DNA from: Paradesertivirga superstes
GTDB taxonomy: Bacteria; Bacteroidota; Bacteroidia; Sphingobacteriales; Sphingobacteriaceae
Assembly (NCBI RefSeq): GCF_037622515.1
Contig: NZ_JBBJCN010000012.1
Span: 11,280-75,279, forward strand
Reading direction: 5' to 3'
Length of the DNA stretch: 64,000 bases
Numbering within the stretch: position 1 is the stretch's first letter; each line of letters begins with the position of its first letter. Shown piece by piece: positions 27,283 to 36,295 of the stretch. The position numbers and the translations under genes were made by a program. The notes beneath the pieces are model-generated. The model saw nothing but the letters and a program-made list of their open reading frames with translations, was not told where the DNA came from and did no database searches.

Positions 27283-28022
27283 CAAAAGCTATACTGATAG
27301 ATGATGAACCTTTAGCCAGGGAGGTGGTTAAAGAGTATTTGGAAGAATATCCTCAAATCGAGGTAGTAGCCGAATGCGGAGATGGATTTGAAGGAGTTAA
27401 AGCCATTGCGCAGCATCAGCCCGATTTGATATTTCTGGACATTCAGATGCCTAAAATTACGGGCTTCGAGATGCTTGAACTTATCGAACAGCGCCCCGGA
27501 GTAATATTTACTTCAGCATTCGATGAATATGCCATTAAGGCTTTTGAAGCACATGCAATAGATTATCTGCTAAAACCTTTTTCTAAAGACCGGTTTAATA
27601 AAGCGGTCGGGAAATGGATCGAAAGGCAAAATTTATCAGAAGCCCGGCAGCAGGTTCAGGCATTGTTACAAAGTTCACCGGTTTCTCCGGCGCACAGCGA
27701 ACGCATTGTTGTGAAAGCCGGCACTTCAATTAAAATTATTCCGACAGCTGATGTAATTTACCTGGAAGCGTATGACGATTATGTGAAAATTCATACCTCA
27801 GAAGGCGTATTTCTAAAAAACAAAACCATGCTGTTTTTTGAGAATAACCTGGACGATAAACAGTTTGTACGCGTGCATCGCTCTTTCATTGTAAAAGTGC
27901 CTGAAATAACCAGGCTCGAACCCTATGAAAAAGATTCGTACAAGGTTGTAATTAAATCCGGCGAAAGGCTTCCTGTAAGTAAAACGGGCTATGTGAAGCT
28001 GAAGACCTTGCTTCAGTTGTAA
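27279..28022 (+). CDS. LytTR-type response regulator
   Basis: A 247-residue regulator: receiver domain (1-120) with D8/D9, phospho-acceptor D54 (FLDIQMP), Thr/Ser in FTSAF and K99 (LLKPF); then a LytTR DNA-binding domain (about 140-247) with VIYLEAYDDYVKIHT and FVRVHRSFIVKV. It is the partner of the overlapping LytS-type kinase. The LiaF-like gene in the same operon suggests an envelope-stress circuit and possibly autoregulation. Confidence 0.95.
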   Translation: MTKAILIDDEPLAREVVKEYLEEYPQIEVVAECGDGFEGVKAIAQHQPDLIFLDIQMPKITGFEMLELIEQRPGVIFTSAFDEYAIKAFEAHAIDYLLKPFSKDRFNKAVGKWIERQNLSEARQQVQALLQSSPVSPAHSERIVVKAGTSIKIIPTADVIYLEAYDDYVKIHTSEGVFLKNKTMLFFENNLDDKQFVRVHRSFIVKVPEITRLEPYEKDSYKVVIKSGERLPVSKTGYVKLKTLLQL

Positions 28023-28060
28023 AGGTCTTTTTCGGTGACTTAGAATTGGTAGATTGAAGC

Positions 28061-28585
28061 CTAAAACCCCACAAACCTCTCAATCTGTTGTTTTGTAAAT
28101 TTTAAGGTATCCTCTTTATATAAGTTCATATTTTCGTCAAATTCTTTATGGATATGCGGTATATGAATCTTCAGAGGCAATATATCCAGGTTCATATAAT
28201 GGCAAATTCCAGTCATATGATCAACACCTCTTATATTTCCATATTTACCAGTTGAGATTCCTACAAGAGCTGCCTTTTTTCCGCTAAAGCTTGATGGAAA
28301 TTCACATGCATCAATAAAAACTTTTAATATTCCGGGAAAACTGCCATTATATTCCGGGATTATAAAAATGAATTTCTTAGTGGACGAAATTAAATTTTGA
28401 ATGGGTTGCCAGCTTTCAATTTTCTGGTTTTCATACATTGCGGGGTGAATTATTTTCTCGGGAAGATTGCCAAGCGACAAGATTTCTGACTCAATCCCCA
28501 GATTCATAAGACCTGTTTTATAGTGCTCCGCTACTCTTAAAGTATAACTTTCGGGTCGGTTGGTACTTGCGATTATGGTGGTCAT
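28061..28585 (-). CDS. NADPH-dependent FMN reductase-like flavoprotein
   Basis: A 174-residue flavodoxin-fold protein of the FMN_red family. ASTNRPESYTLRVAEHY is the phosphate-binding start, FIIPEYNGSFPGILK is the conserved flavin-contact PEYNxSxPxxLK motif, and AALVGISTGKYGNIRG is the third segment. These enzymes reduce flavins, quinones or azo compounds using NADPH. Single gene, between two + strand operons. Confidence 0.85.
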   Translation of the reverse strand: MTTIIASTNRPESYTLRVAEHYKTGLMNLGIESEILSLGNLPEKIIHPAMYENQKIESWQPIQNLISSTKKFIFIIPEYNGSFPGILKVFIDACEFPSSFSGKKAALVGISTGKYGNIRGVDHMTGICHYMNLDILPLKIHIPHIHKEFDENMNLYKEDTLKFTKQQIERFVGF

Positions 28586-28750
28586 TTTGTGGATAATATG
28601 TGTAAAACCAAAAGGCGTTGCTCTGATTAAATTGTTTAAAGTTTGTATCTTAGGCGATTGTTAAATGGCTTTCAGAATGGTAAAAATAGTATTTTAATTT
28701 GCTATTAGCCGTTCAGAAAGCACAAATTACCCTTGAAACCAGGATAAAGA

Positions 28751-29557
28751 ATGAGTAAGATTATTGCGTTAGCAAATCAAAAAGGGGGAGTTGGAAAAAC
28801 TACTTCATCAATTAATCTGGCAGCGAGTTTAGCTGTATTAGAATACCGTACTTTGCTGGTGGATGCAGATCCTCAGGCAAATTCAACTTCGGGAATTGGT
28901 TTTGATCCCCGAACTATTAAGGCCAGTATCTACGAATGCATTATTAATGATGTAGAACCCCGCGATGCTATTCAGAAAACCGAAACACCTAATCTCGATT
29001 TACTTCCTGCCCATATTGATTTAGTCGGCGCCGAAATTGAGATGATCAATTTAGCCGAACGTGAATACAAAATGAAGTTGGTGTTAGATAAGGTTAAAGA
29101 CGATTATGATTTCATAATTATCGATTGCTCTCCATCATTGGGTTTAATAACTATTAATGCGCTTACAGCGGCCAATTCTGTAATAATACCCGTTCAGTGC
29201 GAGTATTTTGCCTTAGAAGGATTAGGGAAGTTATTGAATACTATAAAAATTGTTCAAAACCGGTTAAACCCTGATCTGGAAATTGAAGGCATTCTGCTTA
29301 CTATGTATGATGTTCGTCTGAGACTTTCAAATCAAGTGGTAGAAGAAGTAAAAACTCACTTTCAGGAGCTGGTGTTCGAAACAATTATCCAGCGTAACAC
29401 CCGTTTAAGTGAAGCTCCAAGCTATGGGGTATCAGTAATTATGCATGATGCGAATTGTAAGGGCTCTATTAATTATCTGAATTTAGCCCGCGAAATTATT
29501 CGCAAAAATGGCATGGTTAGCGAAGAAACAACAAAACAAGAAACCGTTATTTCATGA
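28751..29557 (+). CDS. parA: ParA/Soj chromosome partition ATPase
   Basis: A 268-residue ParA-type ATPase. The deviant Walker A KGGVGKTTSS is at residues 11-20, with K16 as the P-loop Lys; the VDADPQANST motif and IIDCSPSLGL (Walker B region) are intact. It binds DNA non-specifically and works with ParB on parS to move the origin region. The parB start overlaps its stop by four bases, and downstream genes follow the usual Bacteroidota order. Confidence 0.95.
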   Translation: MSKIIALANQKGGVGKTTSSINLAASLAVLEYRTLLVDADPQANSTSGIGFDPRTIKASIYECIINDVEPRDAIQKTETPNLDLLPAHIDLVGAEIEMINLAEREYKMKLVLDKVKDDYDFIIIDCSPSLGLITINALTAANSVIIPVQCEYFALEGLGKLLNTIKIVQNRLNPDLEIEGILLTMYDVRLRLSNQVVEEVKTHFQELVFETIIQRNTRLSEAPSYGVSVIMHDANCKGSINYLNLAREIIRKNGMVSEETTKQETVIS

Positions 29558-30465
29558 CGTATCAAAAGAAAACAGGATTAGGAAGAGGATTAAGTGCGTT
29601 ATTGGATGATACAGAGGCGGTACAGTCATCAAAACCTCTGGCAGGCAATACGAATCCTGAGTATCCGGGGTCGTCTTCCGGACTAATATCTCACGTTAAA
29701 GTAAGTGAAGTTGAAGTTAACCCTTACCAACCCCGTACAGAGTTTGACAGGGAGGCTCTTCAGGAATTGTCGGATTCGATAAAGCTTCAGGGTTTAATAC
29801 AGCCTATTACAGTTAGAAAATCCGGAAATAATTCTTACCAGTTAATTTCGGGAGAACGACGTTTAAGGGCCTCGAAACTTGCGGGATTAACGGAAATTCC
29901 GGCGTATGTACGTACTGCCAACGACCAGCAAATGCTGGAAATGGCTCTTATTGAGAATATTCAGCGGGAAAATCTTAACTCAATAGAAGTTGCCCTAAGC
30001 TTTCAGCGAATGCTGGATGAATGTAATCTTAAACAAGAGGAGCTGGGTGAACGTGTAAGTAAAAATCGGTCTACAGTAACCAATTATTTGCGTTTGCTTA
30101 AATTACCTCCAGCAATTCAGGCTTCAATTCGCGACAACCAGATTTCCATGGGACATGCCAAAGCTATCCTGGGGCTGGAAGAAGTGGATAAGCAATTGTA
30201 TGTACATAAAGAAGTACTTGCCAAAGGTCTTTCGGTACGTAAAACTGAAGAGCTGGTACGTGATATCCAGAAATCAGGAATTAAAAAAATCGAAACTAAA
30301 CCGCAACCCGTTTCTTTTGAATATAGAAAGATTCAGGATGACCTGGCTTCAAAATTTGCGACAAAAGTTTCCCTGAAGGTACAGGCAGGCGGTAAAGGAG
30401 CTATTGAAATTCCATTTGTTTCTGAAGATGATTTAAGCCGTATACTTGAACTGCTGGACTGGTAA
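29554..30465 (+). CDS. parB: ParB/Spo0J chromosome partition protein
   Basis: A 303-residue CTP-dependent DNA clamp. The GLGRGLSALL N terminus is the segment that stimulates ParA. The CTP-binding region has NPYQPRTEFD, LIQPITVR and SGERRLRASK; ALIENIQRENLNSIE leads to the helix-turn-helix (LGERVSKNRSTVTNYLRLLKL). A C-terminal dimer domain follows. I found no obvious parS-like TGTTTCACGTGAAACA copy while reading, but an exact search was not possible. Confidence 0.95.
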   Translation: MTYQKKTGLGRGLSALLDDTEAVQSSKPLAGNTNPEYPGSSSGLISHVKVSEVEVNPYQPRTEFDREALQELSDSIKLQGLIQPITVRKSGNNSYQLISGERRLRASKLAGLTEIPAYVRTANDQQMLEMALIENIQRENLNSIEVALSFQRMLDECNLKQEELGERVSKNRSTVTNYLRLLKLPPAIQASIRDNQISMGHAKAILGLEEVDKQLYVHKEVLAKGLSVRKTEELVRDIQKSGIKKIETKPQPVSFEYRKIQDDLASKFATKVSLKVQAGGKGAIEIPFVSEDDLSRILELLDW

Positions 30466-31148
30466 TGTATCGTTTAAGAGTATTTCTGGTTGTGATTTTT
30501 TGCTGTTTTGCGTTTAATGGCTTTTCGCAGACCGATTCAAACGTCGTGGTCGTTGATTCTACTCTTCGTAATCCTGATGCTAAACGTAACCCTGTCTTTA
30601 ATGCACCGAAAGATACCTCCGCTAATTTAAAGGCAACAACTCCGGTAAAATCAGAAGTTTTTAAAGATTCGGCCCGGCTTGCCCTGGAAGCAATGCCCGG
30701 CAGGGCCATCAGACGTTCTGCTATACTTCCCGGTTGGGGGCAGGTAACAAATGGACGCTGGTGGAAAGTGCCTGTTATTTACGGAGGCTTTATCGGCCTG
30801 GGCTTAGCCGTTGATTTCAATCAGAAATATTATAAGAAGTTTTTAAGGGAATTGCAATTCAGAGATGAGTTTCCAGGTCAAACGAGTGATCCTGACCTGA
30901 TTAGAATTACCGATCAGCAAGGACTTATTCAATATAAAGATTATTACAGGCGCAATCGCGATTTAAGCGTACTGGCTGCCGTGGGATTATATGCCATAAA
31001 TATAATTGACGCTTATGTGGACGCAAAGTTTTTCAGGTTCGACATCAGTGATGAATTAGGTCTCAGAATACACCCCTCTTTAATTCCTTCCGTTTCCCAC
31101 GCATATATTTCGCCGGTACCGGCAATAAAAATTCACTTAATGTTATGA
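30465..31148 (+). CDS. DUF5683 domain protein, exported
   Basis: A 227-residue protein with a signal peptide (RVFLVVIFCCFAFNGFSQ), a Ser/Thr/Asp-rich stretch and a DUF5683-type domain beginning near RRSAILPGWGQVTNGRWWK (about 78-97), with membrane-like segments near 98-115 and 162-180. The ATG overlaps the parB stop by one base. Its fixed position after parB in Bacteroidota suggests a cell-envelope or division role, but function is not established. Confidence 0.85.
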   Translation: MYRLRVFLVVIFCCFAFNGFSQTDSNVVVVDSTLRNPDAKRNPVFNAPKDTSANLKATTPVKSEVFKDSARLALEAMPGRAIRRSAILPGWGQVTNGRWWKVPVIYGGFIGLGLAVDFNQKYYKKFLRELQFRDEFPGQTSDPDLIRITDQQGLIQYKDYYRRNRDLSVLAAVGLYAINIIDAYVDAKFFRFDISDELGLRIHPSLIPSVSHAYISPVPAIKIHLML

Positions 31149-31230
31149 AAATCATGAGTGCCTGTAACTGCTTAACAATACAGATGAATCTACTCATGAT
31201 AAATCATCTCCAAAAAACAAATATATTCAA

Positions 31231-31974
31231 ATGAAAATAGCCCTTTTAGGTTATGGTAAAATGGGCCGTATAATAGAGCAGTTCGCTTTAGACCGCGGCC
31301 ATCAGATAGTTTTGAAGATTGATGAAAATAATATCGATCAAAAAACAATAGAAAACCTGCAGAATGCAGATGTCGCTATAGATTTTAGTACTCCTCATTC
31401 TGTGCATTCAAATATACAGAGCTGCTTTGAAGCAGGTTTACCTTTGGTTGTAGGTACTACAGGATGGTACGACAAAATAGAGGAAATCAAAGCCCAGTGC
31501 GAAGCGAGTAACAATTCATTACTATATGCATCTAATTTTAGTATAGGGGTAAATGTGTTTTTCTTTGTGAATGAGGTTTTAGCAAAGATTATGAATCGAT
31601 ATCCTCAGTATGATGTGCTGGTAGAAGAAATTCACCATACTCAAAAGCTAGATTCTCCCAGCGGAACAGCTATTACCATTGCCGAGGGTATTCTGGATGG
31701 GTTAAACAGAAAGAATGAATGGGTGAATGAGCTGGTTGGAGAAGCCGAAGAAGTTATTGCCAGGCCGGAACAACTGCTTATTGAGTCGCACAGGATTGAA
31801 GATGTGCCCGGAACCCATACGGTTATATATAGTTCAGAAGTAGACGATATCGAGTTCAAGCATAAGGCTCACGGAAGGGCTGGCTTTGCTTTAGGTGCAG
31901 TACTGGCAGCAGAATGGTTACAGGGTAAGAAAGGTTTTTATTCGGTAAAAGACATGTTTGATTTTAATATATAA
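31231..31974 (+). CDS. dapB: 4-hydroxy-tetrahydrodipicolinate reductase DapB
   Basis: A 247-residue reductase of the lysine/diaminopimelate pathway, which feeds peptidoglycan. LLGYGKMGR (about 5-13) is the NAD(P) site, VGTTGW lies near residues 74-79, and the catalytic EEIHHTQKLDSPSGTA segment holds H135, H136 and K139. It lies 82 bp after the DUF5683 gene and 20 bp before lepB. The gap upstream contains a separated inverted repeat, ATCATGAGT (31150-31158) and ACTCATGAT (31192-31200). Confidence 0.95.
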   Translation: MKIALLGYGKMGRIIEQFALDRGHQIVLKIDENNIDQKTIENLQNADVAIDFSTPHSVHSNIQSCFEAGLPLVVGTTGWYDKIEEIKAQCEASNNSLLYASNFSIGVNVFFFVNEVLAKIMNRYPQYDVLVEEIHHTQKLDSPSGTAITIAEGILDGLNRKNEWVNELVGEAEEVIARPEQLLIESHRIEDVPGTHTVIYSSEVDDIEFKHKAHGRAGFALGAVLAAEWLQGKKGFYSVKDMFDFNI

Positions 31975-31994
31975 AATAAAAAAGTAAACGTTTA

Positions 31995-33434
31995 ATGGAA
32001 AACCTTGGATTGTACATAGTTATTATACTGCTTCTTGTTGCCTATCATGTTGGTTTATGGAAATTATTTGTAAAAGCCGGCAGAGCAGGATGGGAGGCGC
32101 TTATTCCTGTTTACAGTTTCTATATTATGCTAAAACTTACAGGAAGGCCCCTATGGTGGATGGTATTGTATTTTATCCCGGTCATAAATGTTATAGTAGG
32201 TATCGGAATATTAATTGATTTTGCTAAAAGTTTCGGGAAGTTTAGTTTCGGCGAACACGTTGCCAGCATTGTAATTCCTTTTTTCGCTTTTCCTGTATGG
32301 GGATTTGACAAAAAAACTCAATATCTGGGTCAGTCTGCAACACAGACATTTAAAGAGAAATACGCATATAAGAAAACAGCCACCCGTGAATGGGCCGATG
32401 CAATTCTTTTTGCTGTTGTCGCAGCAACCCTGATCCGGAGCTTTTTATTGGAAGCGTATACCATTCCCACCGGTTCAATGGAAAAATCACTTCTTATTGG
32501 CGATTTTCTCTTTGTAAGTAAGGTGGATTATGGTCCCCGTATCCCGATGACACCCTTTGCATTTCCGTTCGCTCATCATACTATGCCTGTTACCGGCACA
32601 AAAGCTTATTGGGAAGGGCTGAGCCTTAAATACAGAAGACTGCCAGGATTTACAGATATAAAAAGGGGAGACGTTGTTGTGTTTAATTACCCTATGGATG
32701 CGGATGAACCCTATAACAGACCTGTGGATAAGCGTGAAAATTATATTAAGCGCTGCCTGGGAATAGGGGGAGATACATTGAAAATTGTAAATACCCAGGT
32801 ATTTATCAATGGTAAAGCTGCCGAAACTCCTCAATTCGGACAGTCGTCTTACTTTGTAATTACGGATGGTACAGATATTAATCCCAGCACTTTGCAGGAT
32901 ATGGATATTGAATATCAGCTTGAAGCTGCCAATACCTATGTCTTGTTTATGACTAAGGAAGAATCTGAAACCATCAAAAAATGGCCGATGATTAAATCGG
33001 TTATTCCAAGAATTATGGTTGCGGGTTATTATAATGCTCAAAGCCCTGTATATCCTCAGGATCCCCGTTTCAAATGGAATGAGGATAATTATGGACCGAT
33101 TGTTATCCCTGCAAAAGGTATGACCGTGAAACTTGACAGCACAACAATTCCAATCTATAAACGCGTGATTAGTGTTTACGAAGGGAACAAATTTGAAGAG
33201 AGAAACGGACAGGTTTTTATTAATGATAAACTATCTGATTCATATACCTTTAAAATGAATTACTACTGGATGATGGGCGATAACCGCCATAACTCATTAG
33301 ACTCAAGGTTTTGGGGCTTTGTGCCGGAAGATCATATCGTTGGAAAGGCAAAGTTCATCTGGATGAGCTTTGATGCGAATGGTTCTCTTTTCGGGAAAAT
33401 AAGGTGGAGCAGAATTTTTGACGGGATACATTAA
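31995..33434 (+). CDS. lepB: Signal peptidase I with extra N-terminal membrane domain
   Basis: A 479-residue serine/lysine peptidase that cuts signal peptides at the outer face of the inner membrane. An N-terminal DUF5684-like region with three or four hydrophobic segments (about 5-105) precedes the S26 peptidase. Catalytic Ser is S161 (IPTGSMEKSL), general base K252 (YIKRCLGIGGD), and the C-terminal box is GDNRHNSLDSRFWG. A long insert (about 265-420) lies between the catalytic boxes. The extra domain makes it longer than the ~320 residues of E. coli LepB, as is common in this phylum. Confidence 0.9.
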   Translation: MENLGLYIVIILLLVAYHVGLWKLFVKAGRAGWEALIPVYSFYIMLKLTGRPLWWMVLYFIPVINVIVGIGILIDFAKSFGKFSFGEHVASIVIPFFAFPVWGFDKKTQYLGQSATQTFKEKYAYKKTATREWADAILFAVVAATLIRSFLLEAYTIPTGSMEKSLLIGDFLFVSKVDYGPRIPMTPFAFPFAHHTMPVTGTKAYWEGLSLKYRRLPGFTDIKRGDVVVFNYPMDADEPYNRPVDKRENYIKRCLGIGGDTLKIVNTQVFINGKAAETPQFGQSSYFVITDGTDINPSTLQDMDIEYQLEAANTYVLFMTKEESETIKKWPMIKSVIPRIMVAGYYNAQSPVYPQDPRFKWNEDNYGPIVIPAKGMTVKLDSTTIPIYKRVISVYEGNKFEERNGQVFINDKLSDSYTFKMNYYWMMGDNRHNSLDSRFWGFVPEDHIVGKAKFIWMSFDANGSLFGKIRWSRIFDGIH

Positions 33435-33458
33435 GCATACCTGAACGTTTTTAGATTT

Positions 33459-33490
33459 AATCCGGAAGTGTAATGCTTCCGGATTTTTTT
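33459..33490 (+). terminator. Terminator after lepB
   Basis: AATCCGGAAG and CTTCCGGATT form a perfect 10-bp stem with a 7-nt loop, followed by an unbroken run of T. It lies 25 bp after lepB and may also serve the converging minus-strand gene, whose stop is at 33491. Confidence 0.9.
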
Positions 33491-35053
33491 TCAATCTGGG
33501 CCCTGACCAATCTCAACTTTTTGAAGCCCTTTACTGGCAGGACCTGTTAATACCTCACCATTAATAGCATACCTGGCGCCATGACAAGGGCAATCCCAGC
33601 TTTTTTCTGAATTATTCCAGTTAACAATACATTTAGCATGTGTGCAAACAGGATTTAAAGCATGGATTTCACCTGTTGCGTCTTTATATATCGCAAGTTT
33701 TTCATTTTTATATTCGACGAGCGCTCCACTGTCTAAGGGGATTTCATTTAAAGAGTGAATGTCTTTTGCCGATAAGCGGTCGGCAAAAAAGCGATACGCA
33801 ACATCTGCATTTTCTTTGACAAAATCTGTAAATCCTGCAACAGGTTTAATCCTGCCAGGAGAAAACAGGTCGGCGTAGGGGTTAATATAGTCAAGTACAA
33901 GATCTCTAAGTATTTTACCAGAAATACTCCCCAATGTGATTCCATTACCGTTAAATCCGGTAGATACATAGACATCATTATCAAAACCCGGAAGTTTACC
34001 AATATAAGGCAGGCCATCAGCGGGTACATAATATTGAGCGGACCATTTAAATTCTACTGATGCACCCCTATAGTGGTGATGAACATATTCTTCGAGAGAT
34101 TGGAAGGCCTGGTCGGGATTGCCATGTCCCGTTTTGTGATCTTCGCCCCCAATTACCAGATATTGCTGACCATTGATGTCATGTGTTCTAAAATAATGAT
34201 ACGGAACTTTCATGTCATAGGCCAAATCAAAAGGGTAGTTATTGCCGGCCAGCCTGACTCCTAATGAATAACTTCTGTATGGGGCACATCTGAAATGTAA
34301 GAGATTTATTCCCGGCGGAATATGTGTTGCGTATACAATTTTTTTTGCCTTAATTGATGTGTTATCCGCTTTAGCGATATGAAAATCTGAGCTTTTCTCG
34401 GTCGACTGGATTAAGGTGTTCTGTAAGATCAGGCCACCTTTTTTAGTAAATTCCAGAGCAAGGGCATAAATATATTTTAGCGGATGGATTTGTGCCTGTC
34501 TGTCAAACACAACTGCTTTTTTAAAGGGCACAGGTACTGGTATATTATCAGCCGGTTGCACAGGCACACCGGCTTTTATTGAAGCTTCTGATAGTTTATC
34601 AAGGTCTGAAGCTTCTTTCTCTGTTTCAGCATAGAGGAATCCTTTTTTATATGCAAAATCACAATCAATTTTATATTTAGTAACAAAGCCTGCCACCAGC
34701 TCAATTGCTTCTTTGCAGGCCATGGCCACGGTTTTAGAGGCTTCCTCGCCAAAGTTTTTTTCAATGTGGTCGTACCCGATATCCAGAAAGGTATTGATAT
34801 GTGCTGTTGTCCCTCCGGTAGTTCCATAGCCGATAGTATGGGCCTCTGCGAGGATGCAATTTTTCCCAGCTTCCTGTAAAAGCATTGCTGTAGTTATCCC
34901 GGTAATGCCACCTCCAATTATCAGAACATCGTAAGTGGTCTCAGGGTTGTGTTTGCTGATATCACTTTGAACTGGCTCAATATTTTCCTGCCAAATGCTT
35001 TCTGTAATAGAATCGCGTGGAATGCCTATTCTTATATTATCAGCTGTTTTCAT
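33491..35053 (-). CDS. FAD-dependent oxidoreductase with C-terminal Rieske [2Fe-2S] domain
   Basis: A 520-residue two-domain protein. The N-terminal D-amino-acid-oxidase-like domain begins its FAD site with DVLIIGGGITGITTA (about 43-57) and spans ~390 residues. The C-terminal Rieske domain carries the two ligand pairs CTHAKC and CPCHGARY in the usual order, so the cluster site is intact. Such fusions occur across Bacteroidota and Firmicutes; the electron donor and substrate are not known. It faces lepB tail to tail. Confidence 0.9.
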   Translation of the reverse strand: MKTADNIRIGIPRDSITESIWQENIEPVQSDISKHNPETTYDVLIIGGGITGITTAMLLQEAGKNCILAEAHTIGYGTTGGTTAHINTFLDIGYDHIEKNFGEEASKTVAMACKEAIELVAGFVTKYKIDCDFAYKKGFLYAETEKEASDLDKLSEASIKAGVPVQPADNIPVPVPFKKAVVFDRQAQIHPLKYIYALALEFTKKGGLILQNTLIQSTEKSSDFHIAKADNTSIKAKKIVYATHIPPGINLLHFRCAPYRSYSLGVRLAGNNYPFDLAYDMKVPYHYFRTHDINGQQYLVIGGEDHKTGHGNPDQAFQSLEEYVHHHYRGASVEFKWSAQYYVPADGLPYIGKLPGFDNDVYVSTGFNGNGITLGSISGKILRDLVLDYINPYADLFSPGRIKPVAGFTDFVKENADVAYRFFADRLSAKDIHSLNEIPLDSGALVEYKNEKLAIYKDATGEIHALNPVCTHAKCIVNWNNSEKSWDCPCHGARYAINGEVLTGPASKGLQKVEIGQGPD

Positions 35054-35125
35054 AGTAAATGGTTTTACTGATAACCTTAAGAAAGACGAAGTGGTTTTTA
35101 AATTTCGGTTGGCAAGGACCAGAAA

Positions 35126-35161
35126 AAAGCCCTATAAGATTTTAAACACTTATAGGGCCTT
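35126..35161 (-). terminator. Terminator after manA
   Basis: On the minus strand GCCCTATAAG and CTTATAGGGC form a perfect 10-bp stem over a 10-nt loop, followed by TTTTTT. It lies about 55 bp after the manA stop and separates it from the Rieske-FAD gene. Confidence 0.8.
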
Positions 35162-35216
35162 TAATAATTGCTTTATACGGAGGGATTACCCTGAAACTGC
35201 TTTGAAAAAACCGGGT

Positions 35217-36194
35217 TTAACTTTCTATGAAACTTTCAAGAATCTTGAAGCCTGTGTTTGTTTGCAAGGTGATATGTTTAATTGAGGCAGGAACCAAAAC
35301 ACAATCTCCCATTCTCACATTTAAACTATTGTCGCCATAGGTTAAAGTATATGCTCCCTCAACACAAACATGTATCACAAAAGAATCAAAAGGATAATCT
35401 CTGTCGACAGAGTGATTAAACTCTAAGATATTTGTGCTGAAATAAGGGCAGCGTACCACATTTATAGCTTCATTCAACTTTCTGTTATACTCTGATTTAT
35501 ATTCCGGATACACCTCATAATCCAGAGCTGCCAGAGCCTCCTGGGTATGTAATTCCCGTTTGTTCCCTTTATCATCAACGCGGTCAAAATCGTAGATGCG
35601 GTAGGTTATGTCCGACGTTTGCTGAATTTCTGCAATTAAAAGTCCTTTACCGATCGTATGAACTCTCCCGGCTGGTAAAAAGAATACGTCGCCTGCTTTA
35701 ACCTCTTCTTTATTAAGAATGTCATCAAGCTTTCCGGAATTTAATTTTTCAAGATAAACACCCTCGTTAACTTTCTGATTAAAACCGGCGATCAGTGAAG
35801 CTCCTTCGTCAGCCTGTATGACATACCACATTTCAGTTTTTCCGAATGAATTATGACGTTTTTTTGCTAAAACATCATTGGGGTGAACCTGAATTGAAAG
35901 GTCATCATTCGCATCAATAAATTTTACAAGGAGGGGGAATTCATTTCCAAATCGTTTATACACATTTTCTCCTACGAGATCACCTTTATATTTCTCAAGA
36001 AGGGAAGCGAGACTTTCACCCGCTAATGCTCCATTTTCAACAATAGATACATCTGATTTGACACCAGATATTTCCCATGTTTCTCCGCAATTAGGTAAAG
36101 AAGAAAAATCTTTTCCTAAATAAGTCCTGATTTTCTGGCCGCCCCAGATTTTATCTTTAAAAATGGTTTTGAACTTTAATGGATATGTAGTCAT
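35217..36194 (-). CDS. manA: Mannose-6-phosphate isomerase, class I
   Basis: A 325-residue cupin-fold zinc enzyme that interconverts mannose-6-P and fructose-6-P. The LKFKTIFKDKIWGG start, ETWEISG, and the metal-site segment LSIQVHPND are the short-type ManA signature, followed by EMWYVI, DVFFLPAGRVHTIG and EIQQTSDITYRIYDFDR. Length fits the compact Bacteroidota/Firmicutes type. It would supply mannose-6-P for glycoconjugates or use mannose as carbon source. Monocistronic, with its own terminator. Confidence 0.9.
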   Translation of the reverse strand: MTTYPLKFKTIFKDKIWGGQKIRTYLGKDFSSLPNCGETWEISGVKSDVSIVENGALAGESLASLLEKYKGDLVGENVYKRFGNEFPLLVKFIDANDDLSIQVHPNDVLAKKRHNSFGKTEMWYVIQADEGASLIAGFNQKVNEGVYLEKLNSGKLDDILNKEEVKAGDVFFLPAGRVHTIGKGLLIAEIQQTSDITYRIYDFDRVDDKGNKRELHTQEALAALDYEVYPEYKSEYNRKLNEAINVVRCPYFSTNILEFNHSVDRDYPFDSFVIHVCVEGAYTLTYGDNSLNVRMGDCVLVPASIKHITLQTNTGFKILESFIES

Positions 36195-36295
36195 CGTAAT
36201 TTAAAAGCTGCAAGTATAAGAATAATGAGTATAAAAGCATCTATCCGCTGGTCAGCAACGCTTGAATTCCTGTATCTGGTTTTAAAATATACTGA

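Noticed and set aside
28751..30465. Plasmid-type partition locus
   Set aside because: parA-parB are followed by DUF5683, dapB and lepB, the normal chromosomal order in this phylum, and no replication gene is present.
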